A DNA stretch of 64,000 nt from Ferrovibrio sp041906005 (GCF_041906005.1 NZ_JAYRJY010000001.1:1860001-1924000), one strand, 5' to 3'; shown: positions 42,480 through 51,513, numbered from the stretch's first letter. Notes: generated from the letters alone by a model not told the origin. Numbers and translations are program-made.

Positions 42480-43328
42480 TTACGCGTTCTTCACCGGGTT
42501 GCGCAGCAGGCCGACCTTGCTGATTTCGATCTCGATGATGTCGCCATCCTTCATGTAGACCGGCGGATTGCGCTTGGTGCCAACGCCGCCGGGGGTGCCG
42601 GTGGCGATCACGTCGCCGGGCTGCAACGGGATGAAGGTGGTCACATACTTGATGATCTTGCGGATGTTGAAGGTCATCAGCTCGGTATTCGATTTCTGCA
42701 TCACCTGGCCGTTCAGGCGGCTTTCGATGTCGAGCGTCTGCGGATCGGGGATCTCATCGGCCGTCACCATCCAGGGGCCGAAGCCGCCGGTGGCGACGAA
42801 ATTCTTGCCCGGGGTGAACTGGCCGGTATGGGTCTGCCAGTCGCGCACGGAGCCGTCATTGTAGCAGGAATAGCCGGCGATGATGCTGAAGGCGTCGGCC
42901 TCCGAGACCTTGTAGCCATGCTTGCCGATGATCACGGCCAGCTCGGCCTCGTAATCCAGCTTGTCGGATTCGGCGGGTTTCAGCAGGGGCTGGTTATGGG
43001 CGACCTGGCTTTCCGGCCAGCGCACGAAGATGGTGGGCTGGCCCGGCGGCTCGCGGCCCATTTCGCGGCGGTGTTCGTCGTAATTGACGCCGACGCAGAC
43101 GATCTTGCCCGGATTGGGCACCACCGGCAGCAGGGTGGTGCCGTCCAGTTTCATGTCGGCCGTCACACCTTTGGCAGCGGATTCGACCTCGGCCAGCGCG
43201 CCGGCTTTCAGAACCGCGACGAGATCGGCATACTTGCCGCCCAGTTTGGCACCGACATCGACAATGCCGTCGCCGGAGACCACGCCATACGAGCTCTTGC
43301 CATTGCGGACGAAGCTCACCACTTTCAT
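42480..43328 (-). CDS. Fumarylacetoacetate hydrolase family protein
   Basis: 282 aa from the chosen ATG at 43328 (GGGAGC upstream). The C-terminal FAH domain has KIVCVGVNYDEHRREMG, LDYEAELAVIIGKHG with the metal-binding glutamates, and GDVIATGTPGGVGTKRNPPVYMK. Such enzymes cleave C-C bonds in ring-fission products or decarboxylate oxaloacetate-like acids; the substrate cannot be read here. A terminator follows. Confidence 0.93.
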   Translation of the reverse strand: MKVVSFVRNGKSSYGVVSGDGIVDVGAKLGGKYADLVAVLKAGALAEVESAAKGVTADMKLDGTTLLPVVPNPGKIVCVGVNYDEHRREMGREPPGQPTIFVRWPESQVAHNQPLLKPAESDKLDYEAELAVIIGKHGYKVSEADAFSIIAGYSCYNDGSVRDWQTHTGQFTPGKNFVATGGFGPWMVTADEIPDPQTLDIESRLNGQVMQKSNTELMTFNIRKIIKYVTTFIPLQPGDVIATGTPGGVGTKRNPPVYMKDGDIIEIEISKVGLLRNPVKNA

Positions 43329-43451
43329 CGGACTGCTCCCTAGCCAGAAAAGGAATAATCGGGGTCGATTGTTTGGGGAGCAAACGATACGCTCCGTACA
43401 CACCCCGATCAAGCGCCGCCAGCCTAATCCAGCCCCAGCCCTTCGCCCATC

Positions 43452-45272
43452 ATGACCGACTTGAAAAAAACGCTACCCGGCTTGCTGATTCCACGACTCT
43501 GGCCTGCCAGCCGGCCCGATCTGCGCCGCCGCGTGGTGATCGCGCTGCTGTTCCTGCTGCTGGCCAAGCTGGTCAATGTTGCAGTGCCATATTTCTTCAA
43601 GCGCGCCGTCGATCTGCTGGATACCGGCGTATCGGCCGCCCAGATCGCCGTCGGTGCCGTGCTAGCCATGGTCCTGGCCTATGGCGTGGCGCGCATGGCG
43701 GCCCAGGGGTTTGGCGAATTGCGTGATGCGGTGTTTGCCAAAGTGGCCCAGGCGGCGATCCGCGACCTGGCCCTGCAGACCTTCAATCACCTGCATGCCC
43801 TGTCCCTGCGTTTCCATCTCGAGCGCCAGACCGGGGGCTTAAGCCGGGTGATCGAACGCGGCACCAAGGGCATCCAGTTCGTGCTGCAGTTCATGACCTT
43901 CAACATCCTGCCCACCATCGTCGAGATCGGCCTGGTCGGCGGCATCCTGTGGTGGCTCTATGGCTGGAGCTTCGCGCTGATCACGGTGGGCACCATCGCC
44001 GGCTACATCTTCTACACGCTGAGCATCACCGAATGGCGCACCAAATACCGGCGCCAGATGAACGACGAGGACCAGCGCGCCAATACGCGAGCGATCGACA
44101 GCCTGCTCAATTATGAGACGGTGAAATACTTCACCAACGAGGCGCATGAAGCCCGCCGTTTCGACGAGGCACTCAGCCGCTACGAACGTGCCGCGGTGAA
44201 AAGCCAGACGTCGCTGGCTTTGCTGAATCTGGGTCAGGGCGCCATCATCGCGCTTGGCCTGATCGGCGTGATGAGCCTGGCCGTGCTGGGCGTGCGCGAC
44301 GGCAGCATGACGCTGGGCGACATCGTCATGGTCAATGCCTATCTGATCCAGCTTTACCTGCCGCTGAATTTCCTCGGCTTCGCCTATCGCGAGATCAAGC
44401 AGGGCCTGATCGACATGGAGGCGATGTTCAAGCTGCTCGATGTGCCGCAGGAAGTGCAGGACAAGGCCGGTGCGCCGCCGCTGAACGTCACGCGCGGCGA
44501 GGTCGAGTTCGATGCCGTGCGCTTTGCCTACGATCCACGCCGCGAAATCCTGGCCGGCGTGAGTTTCCGTATTCCCTCCGGCGCCAAGGTGGCGGTGGTG
44601 GGTGCCTCGGGTGCCGGCAAGTCCACGCTCTCGCGTTTGCTGTATCGCTTCTATGATGTCAGCGATGGCTGTATCCGCATCGACGGGCAGGATATCCGCG
44701 AGGTCAGCCAGACCAGCCTGCGGCGGGCCATCGGCATCGTGCCGCAGGACACCGTGCTGTTCAACGACACGATCCTCTACAACATCCGCTATGGCCGCGT
44801 GGATGCCTCGGACGCGGAGGTGCAAGACGCAGCACGGCTGGCCCAGCTCGATGGCCTGATCGCGCGCCTGCCCGACGGCATGGCGACGATGGTGGGCGAA
44901 CGCGGCCTGAAACTGTCGGGCGGCGAAAAGCAGCGCGTGGCGATTGCCCGGGCATTGCTGAAACAGCCGAAGATCATGGTGTTCGACGAAGCAACCTCGG
45001 CGCTCGACACGCACACGGAACGCGAAATCCAGGCCGCCCTGGCCCGCGCGGCGGAAGGCTGCACGACCCTGGTGATCGCGCACCGGCTGTCTACAGTGGT
45101 GGATGCCGACGAGATCATCGTGCTCGACCAGGGCCGCATTGCCGAACGTGGCCGGCATCATGCCCTGCTGCAGGCCGGCGGGCTTTACGCGGCGCTGTGG
45201 CACAAGCAGCAGGAGGCGCGCGCCGCCGAGAATGAAGACAGCGTCGGTGTGCTCTCGGCGGCCGGGGATTAG
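43452..45272 (+). CDS. ABC exporter of the Atm1/HMT1 type
   Basis: 606 aa. A full half-transporter: six-helix membrane domain (about 25-310) with LSLRFHLERQTGGLSRVIERG, characteristic of the Atm1/ABCB6/ABCB7 branch, and RYNEALSRYE-like coupling region; then the nucleotide-binding domain with Walker A GASGAGKST, signature LSGGEKQR and Walker B IMVFDEATSALD. In Atm1 proteins it exports glutathione-linked species and protects against heavy metals. It overlaps the TetR-family gene at the 3' end by 4 bp. Confidence 0.93.
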   Translation: MTDLKKTLPGLLIPRLWPASRPDLRRRVVIALLFLLLAKLVNVAVPYFFKRAVDLLDTGVSAAQIAVGAVLAMVLAYGVARMAAQGFGELRDAVFAKVAQAAIRDLALQTFNHLHALSLRFHLERQTGGLSRVIERGTKGIQFVLQFMTFNILPTIVEIGLVGGILWWLYGWSFALITVGTIAGYIFYTLSITEWRTKYRRQMNDEDQRANTRAIDSLLNYETVKYFTNEAHEARRFDEALSRYERAAVKSQTSLALLNLGQGAIIALGLIGVMSLAVLGVRDGSMTLGDIVMVNAYLIQLYLPLNFLGFAYREIKQGLIDMEAMFKLLDVPQEVQDKAGAPPLNVTRGEVEFDAVRFAYDPRREILAGVSFRIPSGAKVAVVGASGAGKSTLSRLLYRFYDVSDGCIRIDGQDIREVSQTSLRRAIGIVPQDTVLFNDTILYNIRYGRVDASDAEVQDAARLAQLDGLIARLPDGMATMVGERGLKLSGGEKQRVAIARALLKQPKIMVFDEATSALDTHTEREIQAALARAAEGCTTLVIAHRLSTVVDADEIIVLDQGRIAERGRHHALLQAGGLYAALWHKQQEARAAENEDSVGVLSAAGD

Positions 45273-45895
45273 TTGGCGCGCGATCTGCGGCGGCGCCCCT
45301 GAATTTTGCTGCCGAGCAGGAGATCCACTGCATGTGCGGCAATGTCGCGCAGCTGGGTCTCGTCGCCGAAGGCACGTTCCAGCACGGCCAGGCCGCGCGT
45401 GACGGTCATGATGTGCAAGGCGGCGGCTTCAGGGTCGCCATCGAATTCACCGCGCTCGGCACCCTGGGACAAGGCATCCTCAAGCAGGTCTGTGATGCGG
45501 GTAATCAGATCCGCGAAGGCCTGCCGTGCCCTGTCGTCCAGTTCCCCGTCCTGCTCGGACGCCAGTTCCATCAGTCCGCGTGTGGTGGGGCAGCCGCGCG
45601 GCGGCGCACCGGACCGGAAATTCGTTATCGTCATGTCGAAAAAGGCCGTCAGGCGTTTTCGCAGGGCCCCTGACCCCAGCACCTTCCGGACAGAAACGAG
45701 ATAGTCGCCGGAATAGCGTTCGTAGGCGCAGAGGAACAGGGCTTCCTTGCTGCCGAAGGCGTTGTACAGGCTGCCGCGCTGGATGCCGGCGTCGCGCGCG
45801 ATGTCGGACAGCGAGGTTCCCCGCACACCCTTGCGCCAGAACTGTTCGAAGGCGATGCGGAGAATCTCGTCGTGATCAAATTCCCGCGGCCTCAT
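45269..45895 (-). CDS. TetR/AcrR-family transcriptional regulator
   Basis: 208 aa from the chosen ATG at 45895 (GGAG about 7 nt upstream). HTH: FDHDEILRIAFEQFWRKG, then TSLSDIARDAGIQRGSLYNAF. The effector domain includes PPRGCPTTRGLMELA, a motif of the subgroup with a conserved cysteine near residue 109. Probably self-regulating and controlling the divergent gene through the two palindromes between them. Confidence 0.93.
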   Translation of the reverse strand: MRPREFDHDEILRIAFEQFWRKGVRGTSLSDIARDAGIQRGSLYNAFGSKEALFLCAYERYSGDYLVSVRKVLGSGALRKRLTAFFDMTITNFRSGAPPRGCPTTRGLMELASEQDGELDDRARQAFADLITRITDLLEDALSQGAERGEFDGDPEAAALHIMTVTRGLAVLERAFGDETQLRDIAAHAVDLLLGSKIQGRRRRSRAN

Positions 45896-45927
45896 CCATT
45901 GCTCCACTGCGACTGGGGTGAAAGGTA

Positions 45928-45944
45928 TTTGACATGATGTCAAA
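45928..45944. promoter_or_regulatory. TetR operator candidate, palindrome 1
   Basis: TTTGACATGATGTCAAA, perfect 8-bp arms around one base. The centre is 28 bp from the centre of palindrome 2. It lies 33 bp before the TetR start. Confidence 0.8.
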
Positions 45945-45956
45945 AACGTGATTTTC

Positions 45957-45971
45957 TTGACGTCGTGTCAA
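45957..45971. promoter_or_regulatory. TetR operator candidate, palindrome 2
   Basis: TTGACGTCGTGTCAA, perfect TTGAC/GTCAA arms. Shares the TTGAC-N5-GTCAA core with palindrome 1. Confidence 0.78.
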
Positions 45972-46036
45972 AAACAATAGCGCGGTTCGCGGCTGGTTTC
46001 CATGCCGAAGCGAGCCGACGCCTGACGGAGATCTCC

Positions 46037-46357
46037 ATGATCACCACCCTGACGACCTTTGCCCTGCCGAAGCCGGTCACGCGCGAGGAAGCCCGCAGCA
46101 TCTTCCTCAGCACCGCGCCAAAGTATCGCGGCGTGCCGGGCCTGCTGCGCAAGACCTATCTGCTGTCAGATGATGGCAGGACCGTGGGCGGTGTTTATTT
46201 CTGGAATTCGCGCCGAGAGGCCGAGGCGATGTACACGGATGCCTGGCGTGCCTTTGTGCGTGAGAAATACGACACCGAGCCAAGCGTGACCTATTTCGAG
46301 AGCCCGGTCGTGGTCGACAATATCGCGCAGCAGATTCTCAGCGACGCGGCAGCCTGA
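46037..46357 (+). CDS. YdhR-like monooxygenase-fold protein
   Basis: 106 aa from the chosen ATG at 46037 (CGGAGAT upstream). ITTLTTFALPKPVTREEARS, YRGVPGLLRKTYLL and GGVYFWNSRREAEAMY show a ferredoxin-like dimeric barrel as in the YdhR/ABM group. Divergent from the TetR regulator and probably its target. Activity unknown. Confidence 0.85.
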   Translation: MITTLTTFALPKPVTREEARSIFLSTAPKYRGVPGLLRKTYLLSDDGRTVGGVYFWNSRREAEAMYTDAWRAFVREKYDTEPSVTYFESPVVVDNIAQQILSDAAA

Positions 46358-46378
46358 CGTTCGATTGGTTGCGGGCCG

Positions 46379-47311
46379 TCAAGTCCAGTCGCCTGTCGCG
46401 GCCAGCTGCGGCGCGTAATCCGGTTCGCTCCAGCGCAGGGGCAGACCACCTTCAATGATATGGCCGGCCTCGACACGCAGTTTCAGCAGGCGTTCGGCGC
46501 CGGCGAAGCTGTCCACCTCGGGCCCGTCCCAGACGATCTCGGCCTGGGCCGTGAGTTGCAGCAGATCGCCGGTCGTATAATCCACCACCAGCAGCCCGGC
46601 GCGTGCATTGAGCGCGATGTTGCCCAGCGTGTTGAAGAACTTGTTGCCGCGGAAATCGGGCAGCGTCAGATGCGTGACGCCATTGGTCTGTTCCACGCGC
46701 AGGAAACCCGGCTTGCCGCCGCGATGGGACACATCCACCCCTTCGCCATCGGCCGAGGTGGCGATGAACAGCGTATCGGCCTCGGCCAGCATGGCGGTGG
46801 CGCGCGATGACAATGACGCGGATTCGGGCCGCCGCGGCGGCACGGCGGATGCGGACACATAGCGCGGCGCACGCGCCTGGATGTATTGCGGGCAATTGCC
46901 GAAACTCTGCTCGACGTCCACCGTGAAGCCGCTGTCATCCAGCGTCGTGATGCGTCCGTTCATGCGGTTGCGCCGCCGCGTTTCCGGCTGCAGGCCCAGC
47001 AGGCCCAGCTGCGCGCCCGGGCGCAGGTTGTCGTGCAGCGGATCGCCGGCGACGGGTTGGGCCGCCACATGCAGGATCTGCGGGTCGGGCGACAGCACGA
47101 AACCTGGCCGGCCGCTCAACACCGAGGCCCAGGGCCGGCCCTGTTGGTCCACGCTGCCGACGAACAGCGTGGGCAACATGGCGAAGAAATCGCGATGCTG
47201 GTCGGGCATGAAGTCGCGGATCGCCGGCCCCGCCATCTGCTGCATGCGCGCGGGCAGGGCGGGGTTCAGCCGCGCCTGCAACGCCTGTTCGCCGGCATGG
47301 AAGCGTCCCAT
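46379..47311 (-). CDS. Pyridoxamine 5'-phosphate oxidase-like (split barrel) protein
   Basis: 310 aa, larger than the minimal family because it holds two split-barrel units: one at about 40-130 (FFAMLPTLFVGSVDQQGRPW) and one at about 175-290 (DTLFIATSADGEGVDVSHRGG, FRGNKFFNTLGNIALNARAG). The flavin-binding pattern of PNPOx-related proteins is seen; real pyridoxamine phosphate oxidase activity is unlikely. It starts 3 bp after the GST gene, forming an operon with it. Confidence 0.88.
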   Translation of the reverse strand: MGRFHAGEQALQARLNPALPARMQQMAGPAIRDFMPDQHRDFFAMLPTLFVGSVDQQGRPWASVLSGRPGFVLSPDPQILHVAAQPVAGDPLHDNLRPGAQLGLLGLQPETRRRNRMNGRITTLDDSGFTVDVEQSFGNCPQYIQARAPRYVSASAVPPRRPESASLSSRATAMLAEADTLFIATSADGEGVDVSHRGGKPGFLRVEQTNGVTHLTLPDFRGNKFFNTLGNIALNARAGLLVVDYTTGDLLQLTAQAEIVWDGPEVDSFAGAERLLKLRVEAGHIIEGGLPLRWSEPDYAPQLAATGDWT

Positions 47312-47314
47312 GGT

Positions 47315-47944
47315 TCACTCCGCCGCCTGCGGGAGCGGGCTTTTGATCATCGGCACGAAACCGGGCAGGGCCTCGATGCGGCGCAGCCAGGCGCGGATAT
47401 TCGCATAAGGCTCCAGCGCCACACCGCCCTCGGGCGCATGCGCCGTGTAGGAATAGAGTGCGATATCGGCAATGGTCGGCCCGTCGCCTACGAAGAAATC
47501 GCGCGTCGCCAGATGGGCCTCCATCACGCCGAACAGCGCCGTCGCCGCTGTTTTCGCGCGCTCGTGATCGAGAGGCGCCTTGAACAGCAGAATGATGCGC
47601 GCCAGTGCCGGCCCCATGGCGAGCGGGCCGGCCGCCACCGAGAGCCAGCGCTGCACCTCGGCGGCCAGCACCGGATCGCGCGGCAGCCAGCGGCCGGTCT
47701 TGTCGTATTTGCTGGCGAGATAGACCAGGATGGCGTTGCTGTCGGCCACCACCACGTTGCCGTCCTCGATCACCGGCACCTGGCCGAAGGGATTGAGGCG
47801 CAGGAAATCGGGCTGCTTCTGCGCACCGGTGCGCAGGTCGACATCGATATTCTCAAACGACAGGCCAAGCAGGGAGAGGAACAGCTCGGCGCGATGGGCA
47901 TGGCCGGACAAGGGAAAACGATGCAGGCGGATCGGGGCGGTCAT
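47315..47944 (-). CDS. Glutathione S-transferase
   Basis: 209 aa. The thioredoxin-like half begins IRLHRFPLSGHAHRAELFLS and has NPFGQVPVIEDG and ADSNAILVYLA for glutathione binding; the helical half has GDGPTIADIALYSYTAH. Paired with the PNPOx-like gene and divergent from a LysR regulator, 113 bp between starts, so the pair is the probable LysR target, perhaps for detoxification. Confidence 0.93.
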   Translation of the reverse strand: MTAPIRLHRFPLSGHAHRAELFLSLLGLSFENIDVDLRTGAQKQPDFLRLNPFGQVPVIEDGNVVVADSNAILVYLASKYDKTGRWLPRDPVLAAEVQRWLSVAAGPLAMGPALARIILLFKAPLDHERAKTAATALFGVMEAHLATRDFFVGDGPTIADIALYSYTAHAPEGGVALEPYANIRAWLRRIEALPGFVPMIKSPLPQAAE

Positions 47945-48036
47945 GGCGAGTCCTTGTGAGACGGGTCGCTGGATTGCGGCTGCCCCAGACTGCCATTTCC
48001 GCCAAAGATGATAATAATCTGCTTTTACAAATCACT

Positions 48037-48053
48037 ATTTCATATTATGGAAT
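48037..48053. promoter_or_regulatory. LysR-type binding site candidate
   Basis: Near-palindrome ATTTCAT-ATT-ATGGAAT (6 of 7 arm pairs), with the T-N11-A pattern of LysR sites, in an AT-rich stretch between the divergent LysR and GST genes. It ends 4 bp before the LysR start codon. Confidence 0.5.
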
Positions 48054-48057
48054 AATC

Positions 48058-48948
48058 ATGGATCGCCTGGAGGCCATGCGGGTCTTTGTTGCGGTGGCCG
48101 AGGAATCCGCCTTTGCCGGCGCCGCCCGGCGGCTGCATCTTTCGCCGCCTTCGGTCACCCGCGCCGTCGCCCTGCTGGAGGATCGGCTGGGCACGGCCCT
48201 GTTTCAGCGCAGCACCCGCCATGTGCGCCTGACCGAGGCGGGCGAGCGATTCCTCGCCGACGCCCGCCGCATCCTGAGCGACCTGGAGGAGGCCGAGGCT
48301 TCGGCTGCCGGCCTGCATGGCGCCCCGCGCGGCCAGCTCAGCATCACGGCGTCCCTCATGTTTGGCCGCCGGCATGTCGCGCCGGTGGTGCTGGATTTTC
48401 TCGATCACTATCCTGATGTCTCGGCGCGGCTGCTGCTGCTCGACCGTGTCACCAACCTGATCGAGGAAGGTTTCGATGTGGCGGTGCGCATCGCGCATCT
48501 GCAGGATTCGAGTTTAAGCGCCGTGCGCGTCGGCCATGTGCGGCCGGTCGTGGTGGCATCGCCCGATTATCTCGCGCGTCATGGCGCGCCGCAAAAGCCG
48601 CAGGACGTGATGGATCACGCCTGCCTGCTGTTCGCACCGCCCATCGTGGCAGAAGGCTGGCATTTCCGCGACGAGGTGATCGAGCCGCCTTCGCGCTTTT
48701 TCGTCAATTCGGCCGAGGCGGTGATCGCCGCCGCCGTTGCCGGGCGCGGCATCACGCGGGTGCTGTCCTACATGGTGGCGCCCGAACTGCAGGCGGGAAA
48801 ACTGAAGGTATTGCTGGCCGAGTATGAAAGGCCGCCGATCCCGGTACATCTTCTGCATGCCGAGGGTCGTCGCGCCAATGCCAAGCTGCGCGCCTTCATC
48901 GACTTCGCCGCCGAAGGCCTGCGCGCCAACCCGGTGCTTCAGAATTAG
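48058..48948 (+). CDS. LysR-family transcriptional regulator
   Basis: 296 aa from the chosen ATG at 48058; the longer frame adds 34 residues across the regulatory gap. HTH: DRLEAMRVFVAVAEESAFAG, AARRLHLSPPSVTRAVALLE. The C-terminal substrate-binding domain contains HVRPVVVASPDYLARHGAP. Divergent from GST/PNPOx-like genes, the usual LysR target layout. Confidence 0.95.
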   Translation: MDRLEAMRVFVAVAEESAFAGAARRLHLSPPSVTRAVALLEDRLGTALFQRSTRHVRLTEAGERFLADARRILSDLEEAEASAAGLHGAPRGQLSITASLMFGRRHVAPVVLDFLDHYPDVSARLLLLDRVTNLIEEGFDVAVRIAHLQDSSLSAVRVGHVRPVVVASPDYLARHGAPQKPQDVMDHACLLFAPPIVAEGWHFRDEVIEPPSRFFVNSAEAVIAAAVAGRGITRVLSYMVAPELQAGKLKVLLAEYERPPIPVHLLHAEGRRANAKLRAFIDFAAEGLRANPVLQN

Positions 48949-48973
48949 AACCAGAACGATCCATTGTCGCCGC

Positions 48974-48998
48974 CTATAGTAGACACCGTCTATAATAG
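48974..48998. promoter_or_regulatory. Inverted repeat with TAGAC-N3-GTCTA core
   Basis: The arms CTATAGTAGAC and GTCTATAATAG around ACC are perfect over the inner five bases and match at 9 of 11 overall. It overlaps a TATAAT hexamer (48991-48996), 41 bp before the VOC gene start. A TetR-type operator is likely, but the nearest such regulator, at 45269, has a different site. Confidence 0.6.
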
Positions 48999-49038
48999 AA
49001 CCGGGCGAAAGCCGCGTCGTACAGGAAAGGACACTGCG

Positions 49039-49476
49039 ATGGATCAGCCAGTGCGGACTCCCGACTCCGCCTTTCGAGCCATCAAGGCCATCGATTATAC
49101 GGTGATCCATGTGCGCGACCTGGCCGCCATGCGTCGCTTTTATGAAGACGTGCTCGGCTTCGACGTGATCCGTGAACTTTCGCCGCGCTGGATCGAATAT
49201 CGCGTCGGCGCCAACACGCTGGCGCTCGCCATTCCGGGCTTGACGGCCAAGGACGTCCCGCTTCCGCCGGGCAGCGCGGCTTTACAGCTTGCCTTCAAGG
49301 TTGCGACGCATGAGGTGGATGCCTGCGCGGATGAATTGCGGCGGCAGGGTGTCGCGCTGGTGATGCCGCCTACCGACCAGCCTTTTGGTCATCGCACGCT
49401 GTTTTTCCGCGATCCCGACGGCAACCTGCTGGAGATATATGCCGACATTCCGCCAAAGGGCGGAGCGGATATGTGA
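49039..49476 (+). CDS. VOC-family (glyoxalase/bleomycin-resistance-like) protein
   Basis: 145 aa from the chosen ATG at 49039 (GAAAGGA upstream). Two beta-alpha-beta units: IDYTVIHVRDLAAMRRFYED with the first metal histidine, and LAFKVATHEVDACADELRRQ; the end has FFRDPDGNLLEIYADIP with the metal-binding glutamate. Cytoplasmic metalloenzyme; substrate unknown. A palindromic operator overlaps its promoter region. Confidence 0.9.
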   Translation: MDQPVRTPDSAFRAIKAIDYTVIHVRDLAAMRRFYEDVLGFDVIRELSPRWIEYRVGANTLALAIPGLTAKDVPLPPGSAALQLAFKVATHEVDACADELRRQGVALVMPPTDQPFGHRTLFFRDPDGNLLEIYADIPPKGGADM

Positions 49477-49493
49477 TGCGCGCAAATGCGCAA

Positions 49494-49522
49494 TAAAAAG
49501 GCCGGCATTGCTGCCGGCCTTT
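49494..49522 (-). terminator. Terminator between VOC and Bug-family genes
   Basis: Ten-bp stem AAAGGCCGGC / GCCGGCCTTT with a 6-nt loop. Read leftward it is followed by TTTTTATTG-type T-run and ends the receptor gene; rightward the T-run is short but it may also end the VOC transcript. Confidence 0.85.
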
Positions 49523-49547
49523 CGGTGTGTCGTGGATGCGAGGACGA

Positions 49548-50549
49548 TCAGTCCGCTTTCGCGCCCGAAGCCTTCACCACCTTTTCCCACTTGGCCAGTT
49601 CGGCCTTGATATAGGCGGCGAATTCGTCCGGCGTGTTCAGCACCGGGGCCGCACCCTGCTGGGCCAGTTTCTCGCCCAGGTCGGTGGTCTTGGCCAGCTT
49701 CACCACGTCGGCATGGATCTTGGCGATGATCTCCTTCGGCGTACCGGCCGGGGCCAGCATGCCGAACCACGACGCCGCTTCGAAACCAGGCAGGCCGGCT
49801 TCGGCAATGGTCGGCAGGTCGGGCATCGCCGGCGAACGCGTTGCCGTGGTGACGGCGATGGCACGCAGCTTGCCCGCCTTCACATGCGGCAGGGCCGACG
49901 GCATGTTGTCGAACATCACCTGCACCTGGCCGCCCATCAGGTCGGTGAGCGCCGGGGCCGAACCCTTGTAGGGGATATGCTCCATCTGCACGCCGGTCAT
50001 TACCTTGAACAGCTCGCCGGCCAGATGGATCGAGGTGCCATTCCCGCTGGACGCCATGTTCAGCTTGCCGGGATTCTTCTTGCCGTAATCGATCAGGTCC
50101 TTGACCGTCTTCACCGGCAGTTCCGGATACACCACCAGCATGTTCGGCACGGCGGCGACGTTGGTGATCGGCTGGAAGTCCTTCACCACGTCATAGGGCA
50201 TCTTGGCATAGAGGCTGGCATTGATGGCATGGGTGCCCACGGTGCCCATCAGCAGCGTGTAGCCATCGGGCGCCGCCTTGGCCACCATGGCCGAGCCGAT
50301 ATTGCCGCCGGCGCCGGCGCGATTGTCGATGATCACCGGCTGGCCCCAGGCCTCGCTCAGTTTCTGCGCCACCAGGCGCGCGACGATATCGGTGGTGCCG
50401 CCGGCGGGGAAAGGCACAACCATGGTGACCGGCTTGCTGGGATAAGCCTGGGCGCGGGCATCGCCCGGCACGGCCGGCAGGATGCCGGTCAGGGTGACAG
50501 CGGCAATGGCTGCGGCAAAAATTCGGGCAAGACGCTTCTTGGACGCCAT
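49548..50549 (-). CDS. Bug-family tripartite tricarboxylate transporter receptor
   Basis: 333 aa. A signal peptide (about 1-33, ending ARA) then YPSKPVTMVVPFPAGGTTDIVAR and VIIDNRAGAGGNIGSAMVAKAAPDGYTL, the defining Bug/TctC blocks. A periplasmic carboxylate-binding receptor. The membrane partners TctA/TctB are not adjacent; many Bug proteins are orphans. A terminator follows. Confidence 0.94.
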   Translation of the reverse strand: MASKKRLARIFAAAIAAVTLTGILPAVPGDARAQAYPSKPVTMVVPFPAGGTTDIVARLVAQKLSEAWGQPVIIDNRAGAGGNIGSAMVAKAAPDGYTLLMGTVGTHAINASLYAKMPYDVVKDFQPITNVAAVPNMLVVYPELPVKTVKDLIDYGKKNPGKLNMASSGNGTSIHLAGELFKVMTGVQMEHIPYKGSAPALTDLMGGQVQVMFDNMPSALPHVKAGKLRAIAVTTATRSPAMPDLPTIAEAGLPGFEAASWFGMLAPAGTPKEIIAKIHADVVKLAKTTDLGEKLAQQGAAPVLNTPDEFAAYIKAELAKWEKVVKASGAKAD

Positions 50550-50742
50550 GATTACTCCTCCTCAATTCCGTCTGGGGGGTTAGGCTTGCCTGCCCCCTCT
50601 AGCATGCTCCCGATACTGATGAAATGAGCGGGCGGGGCGAATAAGTCCGGGCATCAATCACCCCAGGCGATTCTGCCCAGCCGGACCTTTAAGACAGGGG
50701 CCGCAATCGCTACATTGCAGCCACTGCATTTTTCAAAGGGTT

Positions 50743-51444
50743 ATGCCGTCTATGGACACGATCCGTTCCGTTCTGGTGCCGATCCATCGCGAAGGCTGGA
50801 AGTTCATCGCCATTTTCGCCGTGGTAACGCTGGTGCTGTTCTGGGTCGCCGAGCCGCTGGGCTGGCTGGGTGTGATCCTGACCTGCTGGTGCGCCTATTT
50901 CTTCCGCGACCCGCCGCGTGTGACGCCGGTGCGCGATGGCCTGCTGATCTCGCCGGCCGATGGCGTGGTGCAGATGATCGAGCGCGCCGCGCCGCCGGAA
51001 GAACTGGGCATGGGCAGCGATCCGCGCCAGCGCATCTCGGTCTTCATGAACGTTTTCGACGTGCATGTGAACCGCACCCCGGCGGAGGGTACTGTCACGA
51101 CGCTGGCCTACCGCCCGGGCAAGTTCCTCAACGCCGCGCTGGACAAGGCCAGCACCGACAACGAACGCCAGTCGATGCGGCTGAAGCTGAAAAACGGCAA
51201 GGAAATCGCCGTGGTGCAGATCGCCGGCCTCGTTGCCCGCCGGATCCTCTGCGAGGTGCAGGAAGGCCAGTCGCTGCGGGCCGGCGAACGCTTCGGCCTG
51301 ATCCGCTTTGGCAGCCGCGTGGATGTCTATCTGGATGACGGCATGGTGCCGCTGGTCTGCGTCGGCCAGCGCATGATCGCCGGCGAAACCGTGATCGCCG
51401 AGGATGGCGCGAGCGAGCAGCCGCGCAGCGGCGAGGTCCGCTAG
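50743..51444 (+). CDS. psd: Phosphatidylserine decarboxylase (short type)
   Basis: 233 aa. It makes phosphatidylethanolamine from phosphatidylserine at the inner membrane. Two N-terminal membrane segments (about 20-53), SPADGVVQ, and SVFMNVFDVHVNRTPAEG; the proenzyme self-cleaves at G190-S191 in IRFGSRVDVYL to form the pyruvoyl group. Two starts are possible: 50743 (AAAGGG 2 nt away) or the ATG at 50752 (11 nt away). Paired with pssA, the previous step of the pathway. Confidence 0.95.
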   Translation: MPSMDTIRSVLVPIHREGWKFIAIFAVVTLVLFWVAEPLGWLGVILTCWCAYFFRDPPRVTPVRDGLLISPADGVVQMIERAAPPEELGMGSDPRQRISVFMNVFDVHVNRTPAEGTVTTLAYRPGKFLNAALDKASTDNERQSMRLKLKNGKEIAVVQIAGLVARRILCEVQEGQSLRAGERFGLIRFGSRVDVYLDDGMVPLVCVGQRMIAGETVIAEDGASEQPRSGEVR

Positions 51445-51513
51445 GGGCGAAGTGCGTTAATACGGCGGTAAAGCAGATCGTCTAGATTGCCTGCCGAGCG
51501 AAGGAGACATCCG

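Noticed and set aside
43839..45203. 454-codon minus-strand frame within the ABC exporter
   Set aside because: Antisense shadow; the Walker and signature motifs lie on the plus strand.
46379..47311. Vitamin B6 synthesis gene pdxH
   Set aside because: Only the split-barrel fold is shared; length, duplicated barrels and motifs differ from true pyridoxamine phosphate oxidase.
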